Positions 32,961 through 44,544 are shown, counted from the first letter of the stretch. The stretch: DNA of 64,000 nucleotides from Inia geoffrensis (GCA_036417435.1 CM070899.1:150488237-150552236); one strand, 5' to 3'. Translations and numbers: made by a program. The notes: generated by a model from the letters alone, not told the origin.

Positions 32961-34016
32961 CATACAGCAGAACCAAGTGTACAAGGTAAGAGCTTATTAC
33001 CTCTAAAAGCCCTTCACCTGCTCGTGGGATCATGGTGCTTGCCTTGGGGGCCTGGTGACAGTTTTCACACCAGTGGCTTCTGCAAACGAGCTGCTTCCCC
33101 GCACTTCTTGCCACCACTTCTTCCATCCCCCACAGTCACCAGAGTTGACACGCAAGCCAATAACCACAGGTAAAGGTGTTTCTCCCTGGGACACAGAGTT
33201 AAACACACAACCGCAGAGATGTGTCTTGGGCCCAGAATGGAAGGGGCCAAGGTGCCAGGGATGACAAATCCCCCAAGAATCCAGCTCCAAGCTTCCCCGA
33301 GAGAAACCCCTTCCCAAAATAGGCAGAGGGGTCAGGAACACTCGTGCAAACAGCTGATCCACAAAACCCCACTGTGCCCACGGCTTTCCCCACCTCAGCC
33401 CCTTCTATTTTTATCAGGAGGGTGAGAGGGGGTTGCCAGGTGGGGCTACACGGCTGTTTATGTCTGAAATTTGAAAAGATGCACAGTGTACTTGGGAGAA
33501 GGCGTTTGCAGTTAAAGGAATTTCAGAGGAGAATTTCAAACCAAGCGGGGTGAATAGGGGCCTTGTGCTCTGGCTTTTGACTCTGGAAAAGCCACGTTTC
33601 CAACTAAGGCATGCAGAAGGGCCAGTGATGGGGAGAAAATTTACGGGTGTGAGGTTTGGACAGACAGTGGGACCCAGCTCACCTGGGCACAGGCAACAAC
33701 TGATTTGCAGACTGAGGGTACTTGGGGAGGAAGCCCTCTGCCCCTCAGTGTAATTTCTATTTATTTATCCCCCAGATATTCATAGACTTTCCTTGCCCTC
33801 TTAGTCTTCCCTGATTCACCCCACTCAAGGCTAACCATTCTCTCCTCTGCATCTGTCATTTATCACCTCTCAATCAGGGAGTTTTACTGAGTATTAATTT
33901 TCTTATATATACATAGTTGCTTGTTATGGCTTTAAGTCACTCTCATTTGTCAATTTTCTGTCTTTTGAATTCAATTGTAAGTGTCCCTTTGGTAGCTGTA
34001 TGGCTACTATTCCTTT

Positions 34017-34051
<35 letters not shown>

Positions 34052-35075
34052 CTTAGGACTTGGTCGACCATTTTACTCTGTAGGCACAATAGTGGGACTC
34101 AATGGTCCTATTCCTTCAATTGTGCAAGATGGGAGGCAAGAAAGAACAATTAAACGACACCACCTCCTAAGCTGAATGAATTTTACCATGTCTCTTTTCT
34201 TCATCTCTCAAAGGTTAAACTGGCTCTGATACAACTCTGTGGAGAACTTCCAGCCTGAACTATACATGCCCTTATTAAGCCAGGGATCCTCCGGAAGGCT
34301 GGGGTGACTTTTGCAGGGCTGGACTTCTGACGTGATCTGGGACCTAAGGTGGACTTGATGCCATGGTTCCATGGTGAGATCTTGGCCAGTGTATATAAGA
34401 AGGTCATAGCTGTTGATCTCATTTATTTGGGCCTAGGAGTAAGTGCCACGAAGCATCAGATTCATATTGTATTTGTGCTTATAGCTGCAAAAATGCAATA
34501 GTCATTCAAAAAATGAATTTTAAAATTCATTAGCTACAAGGTCCTAATAGCCACAAGATGCAGCTGTCACGCAATCAAACCCTAGTTTTGTCTACGGCCA
34601 ATGGAAGCTCACTGCTTGATACTTGTCCACGTTTCTTTTTCTCTAGAACCCCCTTACGTGCATCGCTTTTCCTTGGTGCATCAGGGTCTCTGGCATTCCT
34701 TTCCTGTTTCTGCGCATCCTTGCATTTCTCTCCAACAGCCTCTCTTCCTCCCCCTTTTCTGCCCTTCTACTCTCTCCCTTAATTAGTTACAGTATGAAAT
34801 TAAAGTATATTTTAGCATTTGTCGACTGGAATTTAATGTTCCCTGACCTTATATTAAAAGCAGACATGTGGAATCTCAGGCCGAGCATTTCCCCAAGCCC
34901 CAGCCCCACATTCCTCTCCGCCTGCTGGCCACCTTCTTCTGGATGTCCCTCCACCTCAGAAAACCCAACTTGGCTACAAAGGGGACTCCCTGTCTTTTCT
35001 CCCCACAGCTGCCCTTCCAGACTGCCCGGCTCTTGACAGGGACTCCCCATTCCCAGTCATTCAGCTTCAGAAGGT
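32961..35075. other. Unique stretch, no gene recognised
   Basis: Apart from a CA microsatellite at 34018-34050, no confident repeat or gene. Overlapping frames on both strands at 33000-33700 and 34790-35120 lack recognised motifs. Confidence 0.4.
34018..34050 (+). repeat. (CA)n microsatellite
   Basis: About 16 uninterrupted CA units. Confidence 0.97.
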
Positions 35076-35087
35076 TGAGGCCATTCC

Positions 35088-35142
35088 TTTTTTTTTTCAA
35101 GTTCCCCATGGAATCTTAACCACTGGACCACCAGGGAAGTCC
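35088..35142 (-). repeat. Very short CHR-type SINE copy
   Basis: Only a T run (A tail on the other strand) and about 40 bases of tRNA-like head (atcttaaccactggaccacc, agggaagtcc) are present; the middle and 3' body are missing. The repeats tgaggccattcc (35076) and gaggccattct (35143) flank it, so it seems to have inserted in this short form. Confidence 0.8.
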
Positions 35143-35379
35143 CGAGGCCATTCTTCATTCTCGCTTCTCTCTCTCTCCCTCAAGATCCAGTGTCTTTGAT
35201 TCTTCCTTTCAGATGTCCTTTCCTGTCTATTCTCACTGCCACCACCATAGTATTCATCCAACCACCCACAGATGAATTTTGCTTATCCTTCAGTGTTTTG
35301 ACATGTACTATAACTTTTCAAATTAATCATAATTTGATATTCCATGAAAATCTAGATATTTGGCTTCTCAAGGAAAACA

Positions 35380-35412
35380 AAAATAATAACTACTATTATT
35401 ACTACTACTACA
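35380..35412 (+). repeat. Trinucleotide (ACT/ATT)n tract
   Basis: Imperfect aataataactactattattactactac tract, split here as aataataactactattatta and ctactactac. Confidence 0.8.
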
Positions 35413-35552
35413 TGACCCAGCAACATTGAGCCTGAACTCCTGAATGGCAACATTTAGTTGGAGCTGGCTAGTGGATGTCCCCTTGGGTGGGCCACACCCT
35501 CTCCAGTTTGCCTCTGGTTTGAGTGAAAGAATCCAGACAAAAAAGAGTACTC

Positions 35553-35767
35553 GGGCTTCCCTGGTGGCACAGTGGTTGAAGGTCCGCCTGCCGATGCAGG
35601 GGACGTGGGTTTGTGCCCCGGTCCAAGAGGATCCCACATGCCGCGGAGCGGCTGGGCCCTTGAGCCATGGCCGCTGGGCCTGCGCGTCCGGAGCCTGCGC
35701 TCCGCAACGGGAGAGGCCACAGCAGTGAGAGGCCCGCGTACCGCAAAAAAAAAAAAAAAAAAAAAAA
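35553..35767 (+). repeat. CHR-type SINE, short class
   Basis: Complete copy ending in about 24 A. The body keeps many CpGs (ccgcggagcggctgggccc, ctgcgcgtccggagcctgc), a sign of a relatively young insertion. The duplication aaaagagtactc flanks it at 35541 and 35764. Confidence 0.97.
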
Positions 35768-35784
35768 GAGTACTCATGTGAAGG

Positions 35785-36060
35785 TCACATTTCTATCAAG
35801 TAAAAAATAGACAAACTGGTCTGTCAGTGAGGTTAGAACAGTGATCTTCCTGGGGTGGGGGCCAAGGGGGGAAGGGGGCAGGAGACGGTGTACTCGCTAG
35901 AACACGCACAAGGGAACCTTCTAAAGAGCTGAAAATGTTCTACATCCTGATTTGGCTGTGATTACAATGGTGTTTGTCGATGTAACAAAATTACATAGAA
36001 TAAAGTGCATACTTAAGATGCACTTTATTTTATGTAAATTATATATCAAAGGAAAGAAAG
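35785..36060 (+). repeat. L1 3' UTR fragment
   Basis: gaaaatgttctacatcctga, ttggctgtgattacaatggt, gatgtaacaaaattacatag and cttaagatgcactttatttt, then atgtaaattatatatcaaag, match old L1 3' ends. It contains a 12 bp inverted repeat at 35999-36029. Confidence 0.7.
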
Positions 36061-36139
36061 GGAGAGGGGGGAAATGGTACAATGCCTAGCCTAGTACCAA
36101 GCACATAGGTGCTCAATAAATGACTGATATTGACATTTT

Positions 36140-36362
36140 CTTTAAGTATGAGAGCTCTGAAGCCAGGTGGCCTGGATTAGATGCCTGGTTCTACCATTTA
36201 GCAACTACATGAACTTGAGCAGCTTACTAAGCTTCCCTGTCCTCAGTTTCTTCATCAGTGAAATGGAGGCAACAAGACCTCACAGGATCATTGTGAGATT
36301 TAACAAAGCACTTAGCACAGGGCCTAGCATATGGTAAGTACCCAGTAAATATTACTGTGAAA
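36140..36362 (+). repeat. MIR, sense
   Basis: gagagctctgaagccaggtg, cctggttctaccatttagca, cctcagtttcttcatcagtg, aggatcattgtgagatttaa and agcacttagcacagggccta in order; nearly full length. Confidence 0.85.
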
Positions 36363-36379
36363 TAAAGAAAATTCTGACG

Positions 36380-36725
36380 CCTGCTACAACTTGGATGAAC
36401 CTTATAGACATTAGGCTAAATAAACAAGCTGTCAGTAAAGGACTAATACTGTGTGATTACAGTTATACGAGGTACCTAGAGTAGATAAACTCAGAGACAG
36501 AAAGTAGAGTGGTGGTTACCAGGCACTGGAAGGAGAGAGGGCATGGGGAGTTTACTATTTAATGGGTACAGAGTTTCAGTTTGTGAAGATGAAAGAGTTC
36601 TGGAGATGGATGGTGGGGATGGATGCACAACAATGTGCATGTACTTAATACCACTGAACTGAACACTTAAAACTGTTAAAATGATGAATTTTATGTTACT
36701 TATATTTTACCACAATAATAAATAT
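36380..36725 (+). repeat. L1 3' UTR fragment
   Basis: caacttggatgaaccttata, agacagaaagtagagtggtg, gttaccaggcactggaagga, tttaatgggtacagagtttc, gttctggagatggatggtgg, gaacacttaaaactgttaaa and attttatgttacttatattt. The same subfamily recurs at 55700-56160. Confidence 0.85.
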
Positions 36726-36729
36726 TAAA

Positions 36730-37795
36730 TATTATAAATAACAAATAAACAAACCAATAAATATTACCACGATGATGAGGCTGCACTAGCCCATGAAGAA
36801 ACTGAAATCCCATTTTTTTAAACCTGGGATTTTTGAGACCAGTCAGAGAACCCTCCAGCATTTTTAATGCCTATTTTTATGACTCTTTCAAGATTAAAAT
36901 GCTAACAAGTAAATGTCCTGAGAATAAAAGGTAGTCTACTTAAATAAGACTTTTTCTCATATTCTGAGTTTTCTTATATATTCTGGTTTTCTCCTCTTGA
37001 AGGAATACACATTAAAAAACTAAATAGGTCAGGAGAAACAACCAAAATGTCAAGATGACTATTCTCCAGCACCGTATATCAAATGAATACCAAGTTTTGT
37101 GGGGAAAAGTCATGCCTGTGTCTTAGCAGATCATTTTCAAACTATGGAGTTGCTGTCTGTTCCTCTTATATTTCATTTCTAGCAGGCATTTGTTTGTGGG
37201 GTACCATATTTGTTCATTTTATACATATTTTGTATCTGTACTATAATGTGTAAAAATCTAGGAAAAATTTTCCAGAATGACACAACATTTACCAGTGAAA
37301 GAAAGTGAAAACATCAAGCCCAGTGTGACAAGGGCTGGGTGGTCAGTCCCCAAAGACTCTGATGGCTGGAATAAAGGGAAAAGCAGAGAAGAGCCAGCTC
37401 AGCTCAGGCCCGGTTGTAGGAGGTGCCCCCTAGGATGCAGGGTGGGGAAAAGGAAAGATGGGGAGGCTTTCAGGAGCTTTGGGGCCTGGAGTTACCTAGG
37501 GAAGCATCCTTCTACACCTCTTCTTACCCCAGACCTGCTTGAAAAGTGTTTTTGTAATTGGTGACGATGATGATGAAGATGATGATGACGACTATGATGG
37601 TAGAAACCAACACGGTAACACCCCACTTCCCTCTGAGTTTGTCACTCGCACGGTGTTAAAGAAATAAAACGGCACTTTTCAAATGTTCCACTAGTTCTCA
37701 GAAGACTCCACTCCCCGGCCCAGTTCTGCAATAAGAACGTTTTTCTCTATCATGTTTCTATGGCCCTTTGCTTCCAGAAAGGATCACAGCATTTT
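36730..37795. other. Unique stretch with GAT-rich run
   Basis: No gene seen. A (GAT/GAC)n run lies at 37564-37598. A 95-codon plus frame at 37277-37564 has no known motif. Confidence 0.4.
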
Positions 37796-37799
37796 CTAC

Positions 37800-38125
37800 A
37801 CACATTACATATAGTATTAATCATTGCCACACTCCTATGAGGTGAGTATTTTTAGCTTCTTTTACAAACCCAGAAACCAGCATACAGAAGAGAATGCACT
37901 TATTCAGGGACATCAAACTGCAAAGAAGGGCAGCAGGGAAGAAAACTAACCACCTTGCACCTTGAGCCAGATCATTTGCTAGGTGCTGACATCCTAGCTC
38001 ATTCTAATTCTCACAACAATTCCATAAGGTAGCTCCGTTTTTCAGATGAGAACACCAAGACCCAGAGAGGTTACAAAACTTGCCCAAGATCTCTGTGCCA
38101 GACATGGGATTCACATCCAGTGAAC
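37800..38125 (-). repeat. MIR pair, antisense
   Basis: Two successive antisense MIR pieces: 37800-37935 (cacactcctatgaggtgagt, acaaacccagaaaccagc) and 37970-38125 (attctcacaacaattccata, gatgagaacaccaagaccca, gaggttacaaaacttgccca). Confidence 0.75.
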
Positions 38126-38764
38126 ATACAGGGAACCTTCCCCTCCTCAACCCTGTTTTGTTGCTTGAGATACACAGGAAGCCCTTTCGTGGTGGCCAGC
38201 ATGAAAACAGTCTGATGGTTTCAACTGTCCACAAGTTTCAATATCAACCAAAAGCATAAGCTCAAAGACTCACCAATCTTTGGTGGCGCCAGTAGGAGCA
38301 GAATGCCCAAACGGTGAGAGGGAAAGGTTGTCTTGGCTCTGCCCTGGTCAGTCCACAGCTGAGCTTGGGCATCCAGTGCTGGGAATTACACATTTGAGGG
38401 GCATCCACAAACAGGAGTTTCCAGAGAGTGAGGAAGCCAGAAGGAAACTCCTTTGGGAAATAGTTGAAGGACCTGAGGGCATTCTGCTGTGAGGAGAGAC
38501 ATAGAGGGATGATATGAAAATCTCCTTGGGCTAAATGAAGCCTGTCCTGCAGAAACTGAGACAGATGTGTTGTCCCAGAGAGCAGGCTAGACCCCTTACT
38601 CATACAGGGGTATTGGAAAGATGCTTCAGAGGAATTCTGAAAACACCTTTTACACTTGGACTTAGTGAGGCATTTACATGGTATCACCATGTAAGGGACA
38701 ATAACATGATGATACAGTTAGATGGACTGGGAGACTGGCCATCCTCTAACAGTCAGTTTAATGG
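38126..38764. other. Unique non-coding stretch
   Basis: No gene recognised. The 142-codon minus frame at 38262-38690 has no recognisable domain and no splice sites of note. Confidence 0.4.
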
Positions 38765-39288
38765 AGGGTAGAAGCCAGCCTCCAAGATGCCTCTCAGCGA
38801 TCCCCATGCCCTGGTATTCACACCCTTGTATGTCACTTCCCACACTAATACAGGGTTGGCCCTATGTGATCAATAGACTACAGTGGACATGACCATGTGT
38901 GACTTCCAAAGCTAGGACATAAAAGCATTGTGGCTTCCCCTTGGGCTCTTGTATCACTCACTGTGATGGAAGCCAGGTGTCATGCCATGAGGCAGCTCCA
39001 CCAGCAGGCCCTGTATGGAGAAGGTCTGAAGCCTCCAGCCAAGAGCAAACACTGACTCGCCAGCCATGTGAGTAAGCCACCTTTGACCTGGATCCTCAAG
39101 CCTCAGTCTAGCCTTCAGATGATAGGCCTGCAGCTGACATCTGACTGCAACCCCATGAGATAGCCCAAGCCAGAACTGCCTGTGTGAGTTTCTCCCAAAT
39201 TCCTGACCCATAGAAACCATGAGAGATAGTAAATGAGTCTTAAGCCAGTAAGTTTTGGGGTGATGTGACACACAGCCATAATTCTGGG
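38765..39288 (+). repeat. MLT1-like MaLR LTR
   Basis: gagggtagaagccagcctcc, acagggttggccctatgtga, tgactcgccagccatgtgag, cctgacccatagaaaccatg and cttaagccagtaagttttgg then gatgtgacacacagccata are MLT1-type LTR blocks in order. No internal region. Confidence 0.8.
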
Positions 39289-39454
39289 ATATGGAGCCAT
39301 GGCATCCTAAGAGGGCTGTCTCCAGTGCCCTGCCCTAGAACTCAGTCCCAGGCTGAGCGAAGACCCAGAAAAAGTTGTCCTCAACATTCTCTAAGAGCCC
39401 TTCCTAGCTCAGAGATTCTCTTGTTCTGTAATGAGTAAACCTGCTGAACAATGC

Positions 39455-39625
39455 CAGCACAGTGCCTCTCAAACATCAGCAGGTATAGAAAACACCTGCG
39501 GGGTCTTATTAAAATGCAGATTCTGAGTCTGGGGTGGGCATGAGAGTCTGCATTTCCAACAAGCTCCCAGCTGACTGTGCTAGTCTGTAGACTACTCTGA
39601 GCAGTGAGAGGTTAGAACTTGCCCA
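39455..39625 (+). repeat. MER5-type hAT element
   Basis: cacagtgcctctcaaacatc, ttattaaaatgcagattctg, gagagtctgcatttccaaca and agctcccagctgactgtgct follow MER5 order. Confidence 0.75.
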
Positions 39626-39874
39626 TGACAGCAGACCAGGTCAGGCAGCCTGGAAAAGGCAGTGGGCAGCTACAAGGATTTGAGCAGAGGAGAGATAACC
39701 AGGATCAGAAATACTACACAAGGAATTCCCTTTTGTAGACTCCTGCATTGAACAGGAGAACATCCCTATGCCACCAAGGGCTTTCAGACACTCACGTCCT
39801 TTGATTCTCTCAACAAGGTCTTTAAAGTATCCAAATGCTTTCCCATCATGCTGGGTTTTCTGCAGCCTGTGAAG

Positions 39875-40042
39875 GTAGGCAGTGTGGAGTCATGCCAACC
39901 TGCACTCATTCACTACCTGGGTGGCCTCTTAGTCTCAGCTTCTTAGTGTGTAAAATGGTAATAATAGCCACCTGCCAGGCCGTGGTATCAAGCAGTGTCT
40001 GGCACACAATAGGTGCCTATTATATGCTTCTTAGTTTCGTTA
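39875..40042 (+). repeat. MIR, sense
   Basis: gcagtgtggagtcatgccaa, gtctcagcttcttagtgtgt, aaaatggtaataatagccac and gtctggcacacaataggtgc. Confidence 0.75.
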
Positions 40043-40914
40043 CAAACTAGATGAACAATAAACATTCATTCCCTTCATTACAAAGATTAATTACCTAATT
40101 AATATTTGTCCTTGAATTGAATTGTCCTTCACTAACCCCACGTGTCCTGGGATATATGTCAGATATGGCCCCATTTCACAGATGAGGGTGCAGTTTGTTC
40201 TCACCAAGAGCATCTGATGAATAAATACTGACATGAGAATTCATGACCCTCCTGTTGGAATTTTAAAGATTTTTTTTTCTAGAAGGGTCATTTCCCCTGG
40301 TCCCGACATTAGGGCCAGTAACTAATAAGATTTCATCCCATTTCTTTGAAAGTTGCTGTTTCCACCTAAGGGGCTCTGGTCACCGTCCTGTCAGCGGTGC
40401 CCAAAGTGCTCTGCAACTTAGAGACCTGACTTGGAGAAGCCAACAGACTCAGGTAGAACACTGGTGAAGCCAGGATCGCCAACCAGTGGAACACCTTAAT
40501 CCCAGCTCCCCGGACCAGCGGGTGGAGTGGGCACCACGCCCTCCCTAGGCTTCACTGTCCTGTGCAGGGAAGGGGTGGGGAGCAGCTCCAGAGAATGTGC
40601 TGGGCCAGGGCCAGTCCTGCCCCGCTGAAGAGATGGCCAGTATAACACCCACACAATTCCAGAGGACTCCGACTCCTTTTAGCCAAGGAAAAGCTGGGTC
40701 TGTTATCTCTGTAATGGGCAGCCCGCAAAGATCCCACTTCTTGTCCTTCTCCATTCAGTCCCTGCCCAATGAGGGGTCTAGCGGCTTCTACCACACTGAC
40801 CAAGGCCACTAAGTCTTAGTGTCAATCACCAGCAGCTTCCTCCATAAGGACTCTGAAGTCCACCAGCCAGCCTGGGTCCCCCAAAGTGCTAAGGTTGAAC
40901 CAGCAGCTTGTGTA
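40043..40914. other. Unique stretch upstream of the CpG island
   Basis: No gene seen. A MIR scrap (ccccatttcacagatgaggg) lies near 40170. Small frames at 40545-40812 on both strands are not supported as coding. Confidence 0.4.
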
Positions 40915-41140
40915 GCAGCAGAGAGTATGACCTCGGGTTTGAATTCAAACCCCACCTTGACTGGTAACTCCGTTACCCTCTGAGCCTCAGTTTTCACATC
41001 TTTTTTTTTTTTTTTCTTTGCAAGGGGAGATGAGTTGTAATATTTACGTGTATTTACCTCATTGGGCTCTTTGAGAAAATTAAATGAGACGTTAATGTGT
41101 ATTAAACAACCAGCTCAGAAGGTCTTCAAAACCTGTTAGT
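40915..41140 (+). repeat. MIR, sense, with T-run
   Basis: agtatgacctcgggtttgaa, ccctctgagcctcagttttc and a later decayed ttaatgtgtattaaacaacc. A 15-base T run at about 41001-41015 interrupts the cctcatctgtaaaatg part. Confidence 0.7.
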
Positions 41141-41409
41141 TCTTTTATTCTTTTGCGTGGAAACAAAATTAAGGAGGGTGGTCTCTGCAGCTACTGGAGA
41201 ATTCCTGCTTCATTTGAGATGTCCTTGGTCTCTCCTAGATTTTGAAAACCCTTAGCCTTTGGTCTTGAGGCTCCCAGCCCCAGCACGCCTCCCCGATGTC
41301 CCCTAACTTCCTCCCCACCGCCACCCCCAGCCCCGCTCCGCACTCCCCTGCCATCTCGCCTCACCCCATCCCCAAAAACTTTCAGCCAGCTCTTCAGGAG
41401 GGTCCTTCC

Positions 41410-42280
41410 GAATTGTGGCCTGGGAGCAGGGGGCCACGCCCCTCCCGATCGCATCTTGAGGGGCGTCAGCTGCAGACCCCCGCGCGGGCGCCGGGGAGCC
41501 CTGTCCGGCCGCGGCGGCTGCGGAGCCGGGTCCGCAGGGGCTGCCAGTGCGGGTACAGCCCTCCCGGGCCCCTCCGACAGAGGAGCGGCCGACCGCATTG
41601 CAGACGCGGGCGCTCCAGCCCTTCCCGCGCCGCCGTCCTCCGGCGGGCGCCGGGGCTGCCGGGGCCGCGCCGCGGCGGGGAGTGCTCCTCTCGCGCCCTG
41701 CGCGCCCGGCAGCTTCCCTAGCCGCGCGCCGGTCCGGAGCTGGGGACCAGCGCGCTCCAGACGCCTCTGCCTTCCCCTCCCCTTGTCTGCCGCCCCTCGG
41801 GTCCCCCGGGGGTGGGGTTTCCCTTCGCGCTCGCCCCCTCCCGCCCCGCTCCTGGGCCTTCCCCTCCCCCGCCCGCCCCTATGTATGTGTCACCGCGCGC
41901 CGTGCCCGCCCGCCCACCTACCTTCCCGCTGCTCCAGAGGGGGCTCTCAGAGCTGAGGACGCGCGCGGCGCTGCTCAAGTCTCTCTCTCAGCACCCTTGC
42001 CGGCCGGCATCTGACACGGGTGCCAGGAGGCTCCGGGCGCCTTTCAGTGTCCCTTCCCTAGGCCGGCCAGGACTCCGCAACCCAGACGCTGCCGCTGCGG
42101 CCACCGCCAGAGGGGACCTGCGGACAGGACGCCGGCAGGAGGAGGGGTGCGCAGCGCCCTCCCAGAGCGTCTCCCCCTCTGTGCGGCGAGACCCGGGCCT
42201 CCTGACCCCAGGAGACCCCGCTGCCTCGCCAAGTGTATGGGACTGAAGTTCTTGGAGAAGGGAGCCCAACTCTTCAAGGT
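41410..42280. promoter_or_regulatory. CpG island, probable promoter
   Basis: About 0.87 kb of very high GC with dense CpG (for example cgcgcgggcgccggggagcc near 41480, ccgcggcggctgcggagccg near 41509 and ggccgcgccgcggcggggag near 41661), in sharp contrast to the CpG-poor flanks. GC-box-type Sp1 sites are seen at 41841 (ccgccccgct) and 41861-41880 (cccctcccccgcccgcccct). No TATA box is evident, as is normal for CpG-island promoters. Overlapping long frames on both strands come from GC composition. The right edge holds a possible first exon ending in a GT donor, which suggests plus-strand transcription. The start site and any minus-strand transcript cannot be set from sequence alone. Confidence 0.85.
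42237..42278 (+). CDS. Candidate first coding exon, partial
   Basis: Directly at the 3' edge of the CpG island an ATG opens the frame MGLKFLEKGAQLFK and runs 42 bases in phase 0 to AAG|gtaacc, an acceptable but not ideal splice donor at 42279. The frame is already open upstream to at least 42147 but with no earlier ATG in that part, so 42237 is the first ATG. Its start context has T at -3 and G at +4, which is only moderate. The composition (Lys, Phe, Leu, Glu) is less GC-biased than the surrounding shadow frames, as a true exon would be. I do not recognise the protein. Alternatives are a chance frame in a 5' UTR exon, or a non-coding first exon. Downstream exons would lie beyond the window or be too short to see. 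Confidence 0.3.
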
Positions 42281-42589
42281 AACCGTCTCCTGCCCTCCAG
42301 AGAGAGGCTCTCCCAGGGTGCCTGGCGAGTCGGGAGCGGTGCTGTGGCTGCCCCCTCTGTGCTGGAGGCTGTGCTGCCTCCGTCTCCCCCCACCCCCCGG
42401 GGAGGTGTGTGCTGGGGGCCCCCGACATCCACCGGCTGCGTCCGCAGTGGACTTGAGCAAACTTTCTGGCTGTTGCAGACTCAGAGTGAATGGGGCGAAG
42501 GGACACGTGAGGAGGGGCTCTTGTCTCCTGGTGTCCAGAATTAAGGGACCCACTTTTCAAGCCCCAGGGTCTGGGAGGAACCATAGTGC

Positions 42590-42790
42590 ACAGAGTAGCA
42601 GCTCCAGAGTCAGGAAACTGTGGGTCCAAATGCCGCTGTGCTATTTTTGAGCTGGGGGAGTTGCTTCATCTTCCTGAGCCTTGGCCTGCCCTCTGTCAGT
42701 GGGGAAGGAGGAGGCCTCTTCAGCAGCAGAGTGGCTGAGGAATAAACGAAATGACACCGCAGTGTGTCAGATACCCAGCAGGTGCCTAAG
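42590..42790 (+). repeat. MIR, sense
   Basis: agctccagagtcaggaaact, tgtgggtccaaatgccgctg, cttcatcttcctgagccttg and tcagatacccagcaggtgcc. Confidence 0.7.
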
Positions 42791-43940
42791 TAGAGGCTGA
42801 GAGAACTCTTTGGTCCCACTTCCTTGGCCACTGGGCACCTGGAGGGGTGGGGGAAAGCCAGGAGGAATTGGCAGAGCCTGGGACAGGGCTCCTGAGCTGC
42901 CGGCAAGGGAGACAAGAGCAGCGCTCCGAACATGCCACCAAGAAAGGGGAATTCTCAAGGAAAAGGAGGGGAGGGGAGGACACATGGCCATGGGTTGCCT
43001 TTCCATCTCTGGATCCCTCTGCAGAAGAACCCAGTGATGGTGGAGCAGGAACCCTTTCTACCCCTGGGGCTGGGTAGGCAGTTGTCAATGCCAATGGAAC
43101 CCACATTCTAGGCTACAGCAAACTGTAGGGGTGGGAGTCATCTCCTATTGGGGGACAGGATCCAACCCAAACTTCTTCATCATTCTACTCCTTGCAGTCA
43201 TAGTAGGGTACTGATGGGGTTTTTCTAGGGTTTCACCACTAAGGAGCCCAGGTCTCTGCATTTTGATTGATGCGTAAATTCCAGTTCGGGGGGCGGGCGG
43301 GGGCTGGCTACCAGGAGGGAAGGGAGGAAAATGCAAAGCTGAATTGGGTTAGTGTGGCATTTTGGTTCCTGGATGCTGCGGTGGGTGGGTAGCTGACAAT
43401 CTGAAACACACTCATCTCATCTCATGATAACTGAAAGTGAACCTAGAAAGGTGTGATCATTCACTAAACGTTGCACTGTGGCTTAGGGGTAGGGGTAGGA
43501 CTAGAATCTAGGTTTTCTGAGGCCATAGTTAATCACGAGTACTGATTGAAGGGTCCGGAGGTCTGGGATCAAATCCTCCTCTCTCTTCCTTGTCTTCTGG
43601 GCTGCCAGGGAGAAGGGGCAAAGGGGCTTAGGAGGCTCTGTGAAGATTGGCGTGTTGGCCTGTCAGTCACTGAGCCAGGAGGAGACCACTCAGGAATGGA
43701 AAAGCAATGGGGGAGAATACCCAAAAGCTTGTTAGGGGTGGGAGTGTGGGGTTGGGGAGATGCTTCTAACCTGAAAGAAAAAAATTACAGAACAAAAGAT
43801 CTCTCCAGTTTAAGAAGTTTTGGATTGAGGAATTATCCAAAGGAAGAAAATCTCTCTCAGAGAAATGCTGCAATTCCTCAGGTTACATCAAGTTGTGTTT
43901 AAATTAGATGTATTTCTGTACAGTTTCTAGCTAAATGCCT
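42791..43940. other. Unique stretch, probable intron
   Basis: No exon recognised. A G-rich run (ggggggcgggcgggggctgg, near 43288) could form a G-quadruplex. Confidence 0.4.
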
Positions 43941-43944
43941 GGTA

Positions 43945-44100
43945 TATTCATTCATTCATTCTCTGACATCTACTAAGCATCACCTAGGTGCCAGGCTCTG
44001 TGCTCAGTGCTGGCCCATAGCGGGTCCTCAATAAACAGAAGCTGTGATGTGACCCAAGCAAAGCTCTTAGCACAGTGCCTGCCACCGGACAAGTACTCAA
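43945..44100 (-). repeat. L2/MIR 3'-end scrap, antisense
   Basis: gtatattcattcattcattc, aagcatcacctaggtgccag and gctctgtgctcagtgctggc are L2 3' end text in reverse, followed by MIR-like cttagcacagtgcctgccac. Confidence 0.6.
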
Positions 44101-44540
44101 AGCTGTTCGATATTATTATTATTACTGATTTTAATCTTAAGTAGAAGTTTTTCCTTCCTAGAATTTTCAGTGAAAATCATACTTAAATTGGCATTCTTCC
44201 TTTATTATTTGAAAGCCCTCTGATCAACACAAGAGCAAAGAATCCAGAGGGGAAAACAACATATATTATTACTTCTTTGGAGGAAGTCTGTGTGCTTGAG
44301 GGGTGAGCTCCTGTGCTGTCTGGTGTGAGCCACACCTGTCCCCATGCCTTTCCTCACACCCAGGCACACCTTTTGCCCCTGTCACCCTCTCACACACACA
44401 CTCCTATCCCAGGCAGCCTGTACCCCCACCTGCCAAGATGGGGCACTCTCCATCCTCACAGACCCAGAATGGCCTGTCAGACTCCCCAGTCTGAGAGGGA
44501 GTCCAAGAGAGAGCTCACCTGCTGAGCTGGTGGGAAAGAG
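44101..44540. other. Unique stretch, probable intron
   Basis: A short ATT run at 44110-44124. No gene or confident repeat. Confidence 0.4.
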
Positions 44541-44544
44541 CCAT

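Noticed and set aside
41191..42650. Seven or more overlapping long frames on both strands in the CpG island
   Set aside because: They are proline, arginine, alanine and glycine rich, overlap in all frames, and come from GC-rich sequence with few stop codons. Only the short frame starting at the true ATG at 42237 was kept as a weak candidate.
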